Shown: piece by piece, positions 1 through 7,672 of the stretch | Layout: every line of letters starts with the position of its first letter | How positions within the stretch are numbered: position 1 is the stretch's first letter | Assembly: GCF_927798215.1 (NCBI RefSeq) | Contig: NZ_CAKMMW010000009.1 | Location: forward strand, 186,001 to 250,000 | DNA from: Paenibacillus_E allorhizoplanae | GTDB taxonomy: Bacteria > Bacillota > Bacilli > Paenibacillales > NBRC-103111 | Length of the DNA: 64,000 bases | Reading direction: 5' to 3' | The notes under the pieces: generated by a model | Seen by the model: only the letters and a program-made list of their open reading frames with translations | Databases searched by the model: none | What the model was told of the DNA's origin: nothing | Program-made: the position numbers and the translations under genes

Positions 1-334
1 CTTTAACCTCGCTATCTCCCGTTCTTATATAAGCATCGACCAACGCATCTACGCCATGGGCTTGCCACCAATAGTGAAACTTCTCATTGCACAAATCATT
101 GCACGGCGATAAATTATCGAATAAGTTCCGCTTGCTGTTCCAATATTGCTTCATCAATCCTGATTGCGCTAATGCTGCTCGCTTCTCCCAGGTTTCAGTC
201 TTAGCTTCTTCATTCACCTGTCCATCCGTCACGATATGCTCATTCCCCATGTTCATCACTCCCCAGATTGCCACTATGATTAACCCAATTCCGAAAGCCG
301 CTAGGACTATTCGCATGTTCCATCGCTTGTTCAA
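1..334 (-). CDS. GH76 family alpha-1,6-mannanase (3' part beyond window)
   Basis: Partial gene, about 111 codons visible, continuing past base 1. The frame opens with a hydrophobic signal or anchor segment (about residues 8-28). It then shows the GH76 entry pattern: YWNSKRNLFDN followed by FHYWWQAHGVDALVDAY and RTGD. GH76 enzymes are endo-alpha-1,6-mannanases that cut the backbone of fungal mannan. I chose the TTG at 332-334 because AAGGTG lies 7 bases upstream; the in-frame ATG at 338-340 is too close to it. Only 30 bases separate it from the upstream permease, so it is probably the last gene of the mannan operon. The family call is firm for an N-terminus; the catalytic Asp pair lies outside the window. 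Confidence 0.8.
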   Translation of the reverse strand, partial: MNKRWNMRIVLAAFGIGLIIVAIWGVMNMGNEHIVTDGQVNEEAKTETWEKRAALAQSGLMKQYWNSKRNLFDNLSPCNDLCNEKFHYWWQAHGVDALVDAYIRTGDSEVK

Positions 335-364
335 TTGCATTCACCTTCAAGTCTGACTTGCGTT

Positions 365-1231
365 TCATCCCTTGGTCCCTGTAAAAGCAATCCCCTGCAC
401 GAAATACTTCTGTAACAACAGGAAGAGGATTAGAATGGGAACCACTGCAATTAAAGCACCTGCCATCAAAGGTCCGAAATCAACCTGCTTGTTATACGTA
501 AATGCAGCTAAGCCTAACTGAATTGTTTTCTTAGCGGGATCGTTCAGCATAATAAGCGGACCTAGGAAGCTATTCCAGCCTGCCTGGAAAGTGAAAATGC
601 CTAATGTGGCTAAAGCCGGCTTCGCCAGCGGCATATAAATGTTCCAATAAATGCGCAGCTCACCGCTCCCCTCGATGCGTGACACCTCTTGCAGATCACT
701 CGGTAAGGATACGAAGAACTGCCGCATGAAGAAGACAGCGAATGACCCCGAAGCTCCTGGCAAAATAACCGCCCAGAACGTATTCAACAGGCCATTCCCG
801 CCTCCACCAAGCCAATCATTCCCTCCCACGAAGGGGATATGCTTGAGCACAAAAAATTGCGGGATCAAGGTTACTACTCCAGGAATCATCATGGCGGCGA
901 GCAATATTTTAAACATCGTGTCACGGCCTCTGAATCGAAGCTTAGCGAAAGCATACCCGCTTAAAGAACCTAACAATAGATTGAACAGGACGCCCATAAA
1001 GGCTAAGTAAAACGAATTCTTGAAATACAGTCCAAACGGGACTAGGTCGAAAGCTTTCGTGTAATGCGAAATCGTCAAGCTGGAAGGAATCCACCTAATC
1101 GGAAGCATGAAGATCTCTTCATCGGGCCTAACTGAAGTAATTAAACTCCAAACAAAAGGGATCACCATGACTAGGCAGACTGCGATGGAAATGAGGTACA
1201 GAATCGTCGTATACAAATACTTTGGTTTCAT
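365..1231 (-). CDS. Sugar ABC transporter permease, MalG/UgpE type
   Basis: 288-residue inner-membrane permease, usual length for this class, with six hydrophobic segments beginning near residue 8. The cytoplasmic EAA loop appears as EVSRIEGSGELRIYWNIYMP, followed by a Pro-rich exit helix. It would pair with the permease at 1243-2130 and receive sugar from the binding protein at 2189-3523. The ATPase is not encoded here; such carbohydrate systems commonly share a MsmX-type ATPase encoded elsewhere. An AGGAGG lies just ahead of the ATG. Neighbouring GH125 and GH76 genes suggest the cargo is an alpha-1,6-manno-oligosaccharide; that is inference from context. Confidence 0.88.
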   Translation of the reverse strand: MKPKYLYTTILYLISIAVCLVMVIPFVWSLITSVRPDEEIFMLPIRWIPSSLTISHYTKAFDLVPFGLYFKNSFYLAFMGVLFNLLLGSLSGYAFAKLRFRGRDTMFKILLAAMMIPGVVTLIPQFFVLKHIPFVGGNDWLGGGGNGLLNTFWAVILPGASGSFAVFFMRQFFVSLPSDLQEVSRIEGSGELRIYWNIYMPLAKPALATLGIFTFQAGWNSFLGPLIMLNDPAKKTIQLGLAAFTYNKQVDFGPLMAGALIAVVPILILFLLLQKYFVQGIAFTGTKG

Positions 1232-1242
1232 AATCCATCCTC

Positions 1243-2130
1243 CTAGATCATGGCGTCTTCTTCTTTGTTAAGCTTCATATTCATGAGCGAGAATATTAAG
1301 ATCAGAAGCGATAAGGCGAAGGCCATAGCGTCTGCGTATCCCATTTGTAACTGCCCAAAGCCTTGCTGATAAATATAGTACACGGTCGTCTTGGTCGAGT
1401 TCGCAGGACCGCCCTTGGTCAAGACATAGGCTTGATCGAAGAGTTGAAGTGCGCCAATAATCGCCATAGTACTGACAAAAAAAGTCGTCGGCCTTAGAAC
1501 GGGCCAAGTAATGTAGCGGAACGATTGCCAAGCATTCGCGCCGTCCAGCTTTGCCGATTCGTACAGATGCTCGGGAACACCGTTCAATCCGGCCAAATAG
1601 ATGATCATGTTCGCACCAACGGATTGCCATAAGGTCACGAATACGATGGAGATCATCGCATAGGGCATTTCCCCCAGCCACGAGGGTCCCGTAATGCCAA
1701 TTTTGCTCAGCAGCTCATTCACGAGACCAAATTCAGGATTCAGCAGCCAAATCCAGACCGTTGCAGCTGCAACGCCTGATGTTAACGTCGGTAGATAACC
1801 TGCTGTGCGGAATAATTTCACTCCGATCCGTTTACGCATAAACAGCACAGCCATGGACAACGAAATTGCGATATTCAAGGGAATATACAGCACCGAATAG
1901 AATAAGACATTTTTCAATGTCGTCCAAAATGTCGGATCATCCACGAGTCGCTTATAGTTGGCCAAGCCTACAAAATCATTTTTGCTTACGATGTCATAAT
2001 TCGTGAAGCTTAGGTACAGCGCCATAATCACGGGAATTACCGTAAATATGACAAACAGGAATATTGTCGGCGTAATGAAGAAGTATCCCATTCTAGCTTG
2101 ATGTCGGCTAAGCTTGCTGACGGATGCCAT
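1243..2130 (-). CDS. Sugar ABC transporter permease, MalF/UgpA type
   Basis: 295-residue permease with the usual six membrane segments and the EAA loop ESAKLDGANAWQSFRYITWP. It heads the permease pair; its stop is 12 bases before the next permease start. The binding-protein gene lies 58 bases upstream on the same strand. The family imports mono- and oligosaccharides with a lipoprotein-anchored receptor. Given the flanking mannan-degrading hydrolases, the most economical reading is uptake of manno-oligosaccharides released by the GH76 enzyme. Substrate is not readable from the permease itself. Confidence 0.88.
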   Translation of the reverse strand: MASVSKLSRHQARMGYFFITPTIFLFVIFTVIPVIMALYLSFTNYDIVSKNDFVGLANYKRLVDDPTFWTTLKNVLFYSVLYIPLNIAISLSMAVLFMRKRIGVKLFRTAGYLPTLTSGVAAATVWIWLLNPEFGLVNELLSKIGITGPSWLGEMPYAMISIVFVTLWQSVGANMIIYLAGLNGVPEHLYESAKLDGANAWQSFRYITWPVLRPTTFFVSTMAIIGALQLFDQAYVLTKGGPANSTKTTVYYIYQQGFGQLQMGYADAMAFALSLLILIFSLMNMKLNKEEDAMI

Positions 2131-2188
2131 AGATTCCCTCCTTACAAGAAAGGGGAAGATCAGGTTTACCTTCCCCGTGTGCCTCTAT

Positions 2189-3523
2189 TTACTTGCCTGC
2201 CGCGTTCTGATCTAGCAGCTTATCTCCTTGCTCTTGCCCCTTCTTCAGGGTCGTTGCCGCATCTTGCTTGCCCTGAACGAATAGATCCAGGTTCGGCATC
2301 AATCCATCCACTTCCATGACGGAGTAACCAGGGTGCTGCGGACGAATCTTCGCGAATTCCAGCGTATCCATGAATGGCTTCCAGTTCGGGTCATCCTTGA
2401 AGAATGGATCCTGCATCGCTGGCTTGAAGCCAGGCAGGTTCATACTGGTTTTAGCCCATAAGAGCGCATTGTCTTTATTCGCTAACCACCATTTCTCGAA
2501 TTCCCATGCCTCTTCTTTGTGTTTAGAGCCCGCAGGAATCACGAGACCGAAGCCGCCCATGACGCTTCCTTTACCGCCGCCAGGTCCTGCTGGTGGAGGC
2601 ACAACGCCGAAATCAAGCTCTTTGCCATATTTTTTATACGTAGACAACATCCAAGGACCTGTATAGGTCATCGCTACTTTACCTGTGACGAAGGCATCGG
2701 TGCCTTCACCTAACCCTTTTTCAAAACCAACTTTATATACCTTATCTTTGTTGATCAGTTTATCCCAGAAATCCAGCACCTGCTTACCTTGGTCGTTATT
2801 GAAGTTTGTTTTCTTCATATCACTAGTTATCATGGAGCCGCCTGCTTGCTGCAGCCACATATTGAACAGGCCATTATCATTCATCGACATCCCGGAGCGA
2901 ACCAGTTTATCGCCTTCCCATACGGTCAACTGCTTAGCCGCATTCTCCAGCTCTTCCCACGTTTTTGGCGGTTGAAGTCCTTTCTCAGCGAATAATTTCT
3001 TATTATAAAAGAGTGCTCTAGCATCCACCGTTAAAGGAAGACCGTACAGTTTATCACCGGCAGATAGTTCTTTGAGCGCTTCATCGTAATAATCGGTACG
3101 CTTAATGTTGTCTCTCTTCATATATTCGTCGATGGGGTGAAGGACATTCTTGGAAGCATATAGAGATGTCCGCCATCTATCCCAGAACATCACATCCGGA
3201 GAGCCGCCTGAGGTCGCAGCAGTCAGAAACTTCGTAATCATGTCTTCCTGCAGCACGTATTTCACTTTAATTTTGTCCTGCGATTTATTGAAAGCATCTG
3301 CCATCATGACGAACTGCTTTTCTCCTTCTCCACCCCAGTCACCCCAGAAGGTAATTTCTACTGGCGCTTTGGCCGCTGGTGCGGTTGATGCCGTAGCTGC
3401 GGGAGCCGTTGTCCCCTCGGGCTTCGTACTTGCTGTCGTTTGATTCGTGTCGGTTTTGGACGTACAAGCTGCTAAGCTAAGCGTTAGTGTCACAGCGGTA
3501 ATCACAGTCATCCATTTTTTCAT
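2189..3523 (-). CDS. Extracellular sugar-binding lipoprotein (ABC family 1)
   Basis: 444 residues. The signal peptide ends in the lipobox LSLAAC (Cys 20), followed by a long Ala/Thr/Pro-rich tether (about residues 21-52), then a family-1 solute-binding fold starting VEITFWGDWGGEGE. The length is normal. AAAAGGGAGG precedes the ATG. It lies 72 bases downstream of the GH125 gene and directly upstream of two permeases, so it is the receptor of this importer. A weak hairpin in the 72-base gap might favour its expression over the enzyme, which is speculative. Ligand assignment (manno-oligosaccharide) rests on context only. Confidence 0.88.
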   Translation of the reverse strand: MKKWMTVITAVTLTLSLAACTSKTDTNQTTASTKPEGTTAPAATASTAPAAKAPVEITFWGDWGGEGEKQFVMMADAFNKSQDKIKVKYVLQEDMITKFLTAATSGGSPDVMFWDRWRTSLYASKNVLHPIDEYMKRDNIKRTDYYDEALKELSAGDKLYGLPLTVDARALFYNKKLFAEKGLQPPKTWEELENAAKQLTVWEGDKLVRSGMSMNDNGLFNMWLQQAGGSMITSDMKKTNFNNDQGKQVLDFWDKLINKDKVYKVGFEKGLGEGTDAFVTGKVAMTYTGPWMLSTYKKYGKELDFGVVPPPAGPGGGKGSVMGGFGLVIPAGSKHKEEAWEFEKWWLANKDNALLWAKTSMNLPGFKPAMQDPFFKDDPNWKPFMDTLEFAKIRPQHPGYSVMEVDGLMPNLDLFVQGKQDAATTLKKGQEQGDKLLDQNAAGK

Positions 3524-3595
3524 TATTCTTCCTCCCTTTTATATGAAACAAGCTACTTTTCACTGCCTATGTTAAAAGGGTTACCCCCACATAAC

Positions 3596-4912
3596 CTAGC
3601 ATGATGACCGAACTATTCTCATAATCGAAAGACCGCATACATCCAATACCAGCTCACTAAACATCGCGTTTGCCCAGGAGAACCAAGGTCGCGTAAACTT
3701 CGCAGGATCGTCCACATGAAAGCCTTCATGCATCAAACCTGTTCCAGCATCTGTAGCAGCCAGTAGATCTAATAGTCGAAGCTTTTCTTCTTGGCTGGAA
3801 GCCGTGAGTCCCTGAATAGCAAGTGAAATGGGCCAAATGTAACGCTCTGGTGTGTGCGGACTGCCAATGCCTTGCGCAACTTCCCCTTGATAAAAGTAAG
3901 GATTCTCTTCACTTAGAATGAAGCTCCGCGTGCGCTGATACATCGGATCCGACATTTCTGTGTAGCCTAAGTACGGGATGGAGAGCAAGCTGGGAACATT
4001 GGCATCATCCATCAAATGATAGCCTCCAAGGCCGTCAGTCTCGTAAGCATACATGACACCTAGCGTAGGATGCGGGATGGTTCCGTATGCCTCGATCCCA
4101 TCTCTAATTTCAGCGGCTAATTGAAGGGCTTCGTCACTTACAGCACAGTCCATCCAAACCTTATCCGCGATCTCCCCAAGGTAACCAAGCACCACGACGG
4201 CGAACATGTTAGCTGGCACCAAATAGCCATATGTACAAGCGTCGTCACTAGGGCGAAATCCAGACCACGTCATGCCGGTATAGCCAACTGCGCTGCCGAG
4301 TCCTTCTCTTGTTAAGGTATCTGTAGGTGGACAGTTCAACCGTTGGAAGCGATAAGGGGAATGGGTTTCATGGGATTGCTCTACTCGCCAAAGCTGAAGG
4401 ATAGAAAGAACGGCTGCTCGAAATTCATCCGTAAAATGGGAGGTGCGGCCGGTTACCTTCCATAAGAAGTAACTGAGCTGAATGGGGTAGCAGAGAGAAT
4501 CAATTTCATATTTACGTTCCCAAATCCATGGGCTCATGGCTGTGATGTCCTGCTGATGGCCTGCGCCATGGGGTTCTTTATTGAAGGCATTCGCGTACGG
4601 ATCAAGCCCAATATACTGAACTTGCCTTCTCACGACACCTTCTATCATATCGGCGATGAGGGGATCTTCCCCCGCTAGCAGCAGATACGTCCGAACTTGA
4701 GCAGAAGAATCGCGCAGCCACATGGCTGGTATATCACCTGTTATAACGAACGTTGAACCATCTTCCAGCTGCCCAATCGTGGTTTGAAATGTATTCGCGA
4801 AGCATTCGCCAAACATGGCAGCCAGCTTCGGCCGCTCTAGATGATGCAGCTCTTTACTTACATGATCAATGAGATTGCACATAGATGTCGGCAGCATAGC
4901 AGATTTCCTCAT
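3596..4912 (-). CDS. GH125 exo-alpha-1,6-mannosidase
   Basis: Enzyme of about 438 residues matching the GH125 (old DUF1237) pattern: RPKLAAMFGECFANTFQTT, then GDIPAMWLRDSSAQVRTYLL, DPYANAFN and ERKYEIDSLCYPIQLSYFLW. GH125 enzymes remove non-reducing alpha-1,6-linked mannose. No signal peptide is visible, so it probably acts on imported oligosaccharides in the cytoplasm. The open frame extends to 4975, but that stretch holds the promoter and cre-like box. AAGGGAG abuts the ATG at 4924, leaving the ATG at 4912 (12-base gap) as the more plausible start; 4924 remains possible. First gene of the mannan operon. Confidence 0.85.
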   Translation of the reverse strand: MRKSAMLPTSMCNLIDHVSKELHHLERPKLAAMFGECFANTFQTTIGQLEDGSTFVITGDIPAMWLRDSSAQVRTYLLLAGEDPLIADMIEGVVRRQVQYIGLDPYANAFNKEPHGAGHQQDITAMSPWIWERKYEIDSLCYPIQLSYFLWKVTGRTSHFTDEFRAAVLSILQLWRVEQSHETHSPYRFQRLNCPPTDTLTREGLGSAVGYTGMTWSGFRPSDDACTYGYLVPANMFAVVVLGYLGEIADKVWMDCAVSDEALQLAAEIRDGIEAYGTIPHPTLGVMYAYETDGLGGYHLMDDANVPSLLSIPYLGYTEMSDPMYQRTRSFILSEENPYFYQGEVAQGIGSPHTPERYIWPISLAIQGLTASSQEEKLRLLDLLAATDAGTGLMHEGFHVDDPAKFTRPWFSWANAMFSELVLDVCGLSIMRIVRSSC

Positions 4913-4940
4913 CGGGTGAATCATCTCCCTTAACTTGGAA

Positions 4941-4954
4941 ATAAAACGCTTACA
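4941..4954 (-). promoter_or_regulatory. cre-like catabolite repression site
   Basis: On the minus strand the sequence TGTAAGCGTTTTAT fits the Bacillus cre consensus WTGNAANCGNWNNCW with one mismatch (A for the conserved C). It lies just downstream of the -10 box at 4961-4966, at about the expected transcription start, where CcpA binding would block initiation. Repression of a polysaccharide-utilisation operon by preferred sugars is the expected logic. CcpA binding is inferred. Confidence 0.55.
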
Positions 4955-4960
4955 TTTATG

Positions 4961-4990
4961 ATTATAGGCGATCACATAAAGTTATGTCAA
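4961..4990 (-). promoter_or_regulatory. SigA promoter of the mannan operon
   Basis: Minus strand: exact TTGACA (4985-4990) and exact TATAAT (4961-4966) with an 18-base spacer. It directs transcription into the GH125 gene. Such a strong core promoter implies control by repressors, consistent with the overlapping cre-like box and the neighbouring GntR/LacI-type gene. Confidence 0.8.
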
Positions 4991-5053
4991 TATGCATTTA
5001 TTATATTATTTACATATCATTTAATTAGATTAATATACTAACTTCAAAAAGAA

Positions 5054-5078
5054 AGAGATTGCTAGTTTAGCAATCTCT
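5054..5078 (-). terminator. Intrinsic terminator after the GntR-type regulator
   Basis: Perfect 11-bp stem (AGAGATTGCTA / TAGCAATCTCT) with a 3-base loop. On the minus strand it is followed by TTTCTTTTT. It separates the regulator gene (stop at 5124) from the mannan operon promoter. Confidence 0.85.
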
Positions 5079-5123
5079 GGTGTAGGCCTTACTATTTGGC
5101 TATAGGTGGTTCCGATATTTCAG

Positions 5124-6254
5124 TCATCTAGCTGGACCTGTAGACTCTCCGATGATTAGCTTGGCGTCCAAAGTCGTTCTATTCGACACTTTCTCACCGC
5201 GCTTGAGCTTCAGCACGTTCTCGACAGCCAGCTTGCCGATTTCATCCTCATTCTGAATCATGTGCGTAAACCGATAGCCGCTGCCCAGCGTAGTTGGTGG
5301 ACTATCGAAACATAGGATAGAAATGTCCCCTGGTATCTGAAGTTCCATCTGCTCCACAGCTGCCTTGGCTAGTAAGGCTATATTATATTCCATCGCGAAT
5401 AAAGCTGTAATATGCGGATTGCTCCGCAAATGCGTCTTGATCAACTCGATATCTTGATTAATGTTGGGTTGATGGAACGAATTCGGAAGCGTAGACGTAA
5501 TTTCGTCCAACCACAGGGATCGGTCCACGAGAACCCCGCGTTCCGCGTGGGCGCGTACGAAGCCCTCAATCCGATCTTCGATCGCCGTTGTATCCATAGG
5601 CGGCGGCGTGAGTAAGCAGATTTGCTTATGGCCCAAATCAAGCAAGTAATCCGTACCTGTGCGTGCAGCACTGATGTTATCTGTACTGATCGAAGCTGCC
5701 GCTACCCCCTTGAGGTGGCGGTCCACCAACACTAAAGGGAACTGCTGAATGACTAACTTCAGGATTTCCGCATTGTAGAACTCCCCTTGCGCAGGAAATA
5801 CAATGATGCCATCCACGCCTAATTCGAGAAACGAACGAATCGCTTTCTCTTCATTCTCAGGTAAGCCGAAAGAACGGCGCAGCACAAGGAAACTGTCGTT
5901 GTCGGCCGAGGCACGCTCCATGCCGTAAATCATTTCCGTCCCAAACGTATTGCCGAAATCCGTGATGACAAGACCGATCAAGTTATGTTTGGCCCGATCC
6001 TCGGAAGACAACGCTTCCGCTGATGGCTCGCTTTCATCCGCGACAAAAGAGCCCTTCCCCGGCTTACGGACGATCAGTCCAACTTCCGCCAGCATCTCCA
6101 GCGCTTTCTTACTTGTGATCCGGCTCACGTTATAGTCATCGGCCAATTCCTTCTCGGAAGGAACGCGGTCTCCAATGTTATATTTGCGTTGTAGAATCTC
6201 TTCCCGCAGCGTTTCATAAATTCGCTCATAAATGGGTCTTGAATCTGTCGACAT
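5124..6254 (-). CDS. GntR-type regulator with LacI-like sugar-binding domain
   Basis: About 376 residues. An N-terminal winged helix of the GntR family (IYERIYETLREEIL, then GDRVPSEKELADDYNVSRIT and KPGKGSFV) is fused to a periplasmic-binding-protein-like sensor (from about residue 75, NLIGLVITDFGN to the C-terminus). This is the AraR architecture. Proteins of this type release DNA when they bind a sugar. Start chosen at the ATG at 6254, which has GGGAG 9 bases ahead; an in-frame start at 6281 is less well placed. Its position beside the mannan operon suggests it controls that operon, with mannose or a mannobiose as inducer; this is inferred. Confidence 0.85.
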   Translation of the reverse strand: MSTDSRPIYERIYETLREEILQRKYNIGDRVPSEKELADDYNVSRITSKKALEMLAEVGLIVRKPGKGSFVADESEPSAEALSSEDRAKHNLIGLVITDFGNTFGTEMIYGMERASADNDSFLVLRRSFGLPENEEKAIRSFLELGVDGIIVFPAQGEFYNAEILKLVIQQFPLVLVDRHLKGVAAASISTDNISAARTGTDYLLDLGHKQICLLTPPPMDTTAIEDRIEGFVRAHAERGVLVDRSLWLDEITSTLPNSFHQPNINQDIELIKTHLRSNPHITALFAMEYNIALLAKAAVEQMELQIPGDISILCFDSPPTTLGSGYRFTHMIQNEDEIGKLAVENVLKLKRGEKVSNRTTLDAKLIIGESTGPAR

Positions 6255-6281
6255 TGCTCCCCACTCCCTACTCCCAACCAA

Positions 6282-6320
6282 ATGTTATATCATATGTTGA
6301 TATTAATATATCATGTTATA
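6282..6320. promoter_or_regulatory. Possible operator upstream of the GntR-type regulator
   Basis: A 16-base dyad, TGATAT-TAAT-ATATCA (6298-6313), is flanked by two direct copies of ATGTTATA. It sits 44-59 bases upstream of the regulator start, where an autoregulatory operator would be. The stretch is very AT-rich, so chance symmetry is a real alternative. Confidence 0.3.
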
Positions 6321-6377
6321 CATTTTTTGAAAAGATGGGAGTTGGGAGGGGGTTACTAGAAGTTCGTTCCTTAGCCT

Positions 6378-7346
6378 CTATTGCCCCCTCTGGTTGCTCT
6401 GCCGACTCATAAACCATAGTGTCAACCAGATAAGTATAAACCCAAGCAACTGACCTATCGTCAGCTTTTGACCAAATACAAGCCAGTTCATACAGACCCC
6501 CACTGCAGGGAAGGCAAGTTCAGCTAGCGTCGCAAAGAACGCTTTGGTGGAGGACAAACCTTTATAATATAGAAGCATGCTAAGCAGGCCAGGGAAAAAG
6601 GCTTGGAACAGCAAATTTACCGCGATAATCGTCAATTCACCGCTCGAACCGTTCAGCCCCCATTGGTCACCACTTGCTAACAGAACAATCGATAGAAGTG
6701 GAAGTGCCAGCAAGAAGCGAAGTGAAGTCACGACAGGGAAATCCAACTTTTTCTGAAGCAGAAATTTCCCCATCACCGTTGAACCTCCCCACAATACAGC
6801 TGCCAATATGGAGAATAAGCAACTTATTGTACCTAAATCCTTCAAGCCCATGCCAGGCAAGTCGAGGCCGAACGTAAGCAGATAGGTCCCTAACAGTGCC
6901 ACCCCGATATAGGCAAAAAACTTCGACGGCAATGTCTCTTTGAGCAGCACACGAGCTAAGATGATTGCGAATAAGGGCTGTAATTTCTGCAGAAGCAAGA
7001 TCGCATTGGCGCTGCCATGAGAGAAAGCCGCGGTGAATAGAATGGTGGCAATCGCCGATCCACCCCAAGAAATGAACAACAGCGCGCCAATAACAGCAAG
7101 AGTGAGTTTACCTGTTAACGTACGGCGATATTTCATTAATACGGGCACAGCGTAAATAGCCAATAGAACATGTTCGATGAACACGATTTGCGCCGAGGTA
7201 AAACTTTTCAATAATAAGATGCGAAACAGTGGGTCCAGTCCCCACAGGGTTGCGCCAAGTGCAACATACCAGATCCCGCTCATACCACTCGTACGTATGG
7301 GGTGAGAAGTTGCACCTTTACTACCAAACTTAAATACATTTTCCAA
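6378..7346 (-). CDS. EamA/DMT-family transporter, probable riboflavin transporter
   Basis: 322 residues with about ten membrane segments and the two EamA repeats (first from GIWYVALGATLWGLDPLFR, second from CLFSILAAVLWGGSTVMGK). The start is TTG at 7346, with AGGAGGT 7 bases ahead. What identifies the cargo is the leader: a full FMN riboswitch lies 126 bases upstream with no other gene between, so expression should fall when FMN is plentiful. EamA-family riboflavin importers (RibN) under FMN riboswitches are known in Proteobacteria; Firmicutes more often use RibU. The family call is firm; the riboflavin substrate is inference from regulation. Confidence 0.85.
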   Translation of the reverse strand: MENVFKFGSKGATSHPIRTSGMSGIWYVALGATLWGLDPLFRILLLKSFTSAQIVFIEHVLLAIYAVPVLMKYRRTLTGKLTLAVIGALLFISWGGSAIATILFTAAFSHGSANAILLLQKLQPLFAIILARVLLKETLPSKFFAYIGVALLGTYLLTFGLDLPGMGLKDLGTISCLFSILAAVLWGGSTVMGKFLLQKKLDFPVVTSLRFLLALPLLSIVLLASGDQWGLNGSSGELTIIAVNLLFQAFFPGLLSMLLYYKGLSSTKAFFATLAELAFPAVGVCMNWLVFGQKLTIGQLLGFILIWLTLWFMSRQSNQRGQ

Positions 7347-7396
7347 TTCAAAAACCTCCTATAGAACGTTTTGAATTGAACCTTCTCGAAGAACAA

Positions 7397-7423
7397 TACC
7401 CCCGCTCATGTTGATGGCGGGGG
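7397..7423 (-). terminator. Expression-platform terminator of the FMN riboswitch
   Basis: Minus strand hairpin CCCCCGC, 11-base loop, GCGGGGG (7399-7423), followed by a T-rich stretch TATTGTTCTT. It lies between the FMN aptamer and the transporter start, the expected place for a ligand-dependent terminator. Confidence 0.7.
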
Positions 7424-7471
7424 CATTGACAAACAGACCTGTTAAATAATGAAATTTAACAAGTTTGTTCT

Positions 7472-7612
7472 TCACCTTCTCTCATCCGGACTATACCGTC
7501 GGCCTTGGAATCACACCAAGTCAGTCCCAACCATTGCTGGCTGGGAGTCGCGGGCTTAGATACACACGGGTATCCTCACCGCCGGTAGGGAATTGCACCC
7601 TGCCCCGAAGGT
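7472..7612 (-). ncRNA. FMN riboswitch (RFN element)
   Basis: The minus strand carries the conserved RFN blocks in order: TTCGGGGCAGGGTG, ATTCCCTACCGGCGGTGA, AGCCCGCGA, TTGGTGTGATTCCAAGG, CCGACGGTATAGTCCGGATG and GAGAAG. The ends of the six-helix junction pair as CTTC...GAAG. FMN binding is expected to promote termination at 7399-7423 and reduce expression of the transporter. Recognition is by primary sequence conservation and is secure. Confidence 0.96.
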
Positions 7613-7630
7613 TCATATTCGATTAAGTGT

Positions 7631-7659
7631 ATACTATCAGGTTACAGTTTAAATGGCAA
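7631..7659 (-). promoter_or_regulatory. SigA promoter of the FMN riboswitch leader
   Basis: Minus strand TTGCCA (7654-7659), 17-base spacer, TAGTAT (7631-7636). Predicted start near 7624, a few bases before the RFN element. It begins only 14 bases after the gerC stop codon, and its -35 box lies in a small palindrome (AAATGG / CCATTT). Confidence 0.6.
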
Positions 7660-7672
7660 CCATTTTTATCTG

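Noticed and set aside
87..356. Plus-strand 89-codon frame
   Set aside because: Lies antisense to the GH76 gene, which has clear family motifs on the minus strand.
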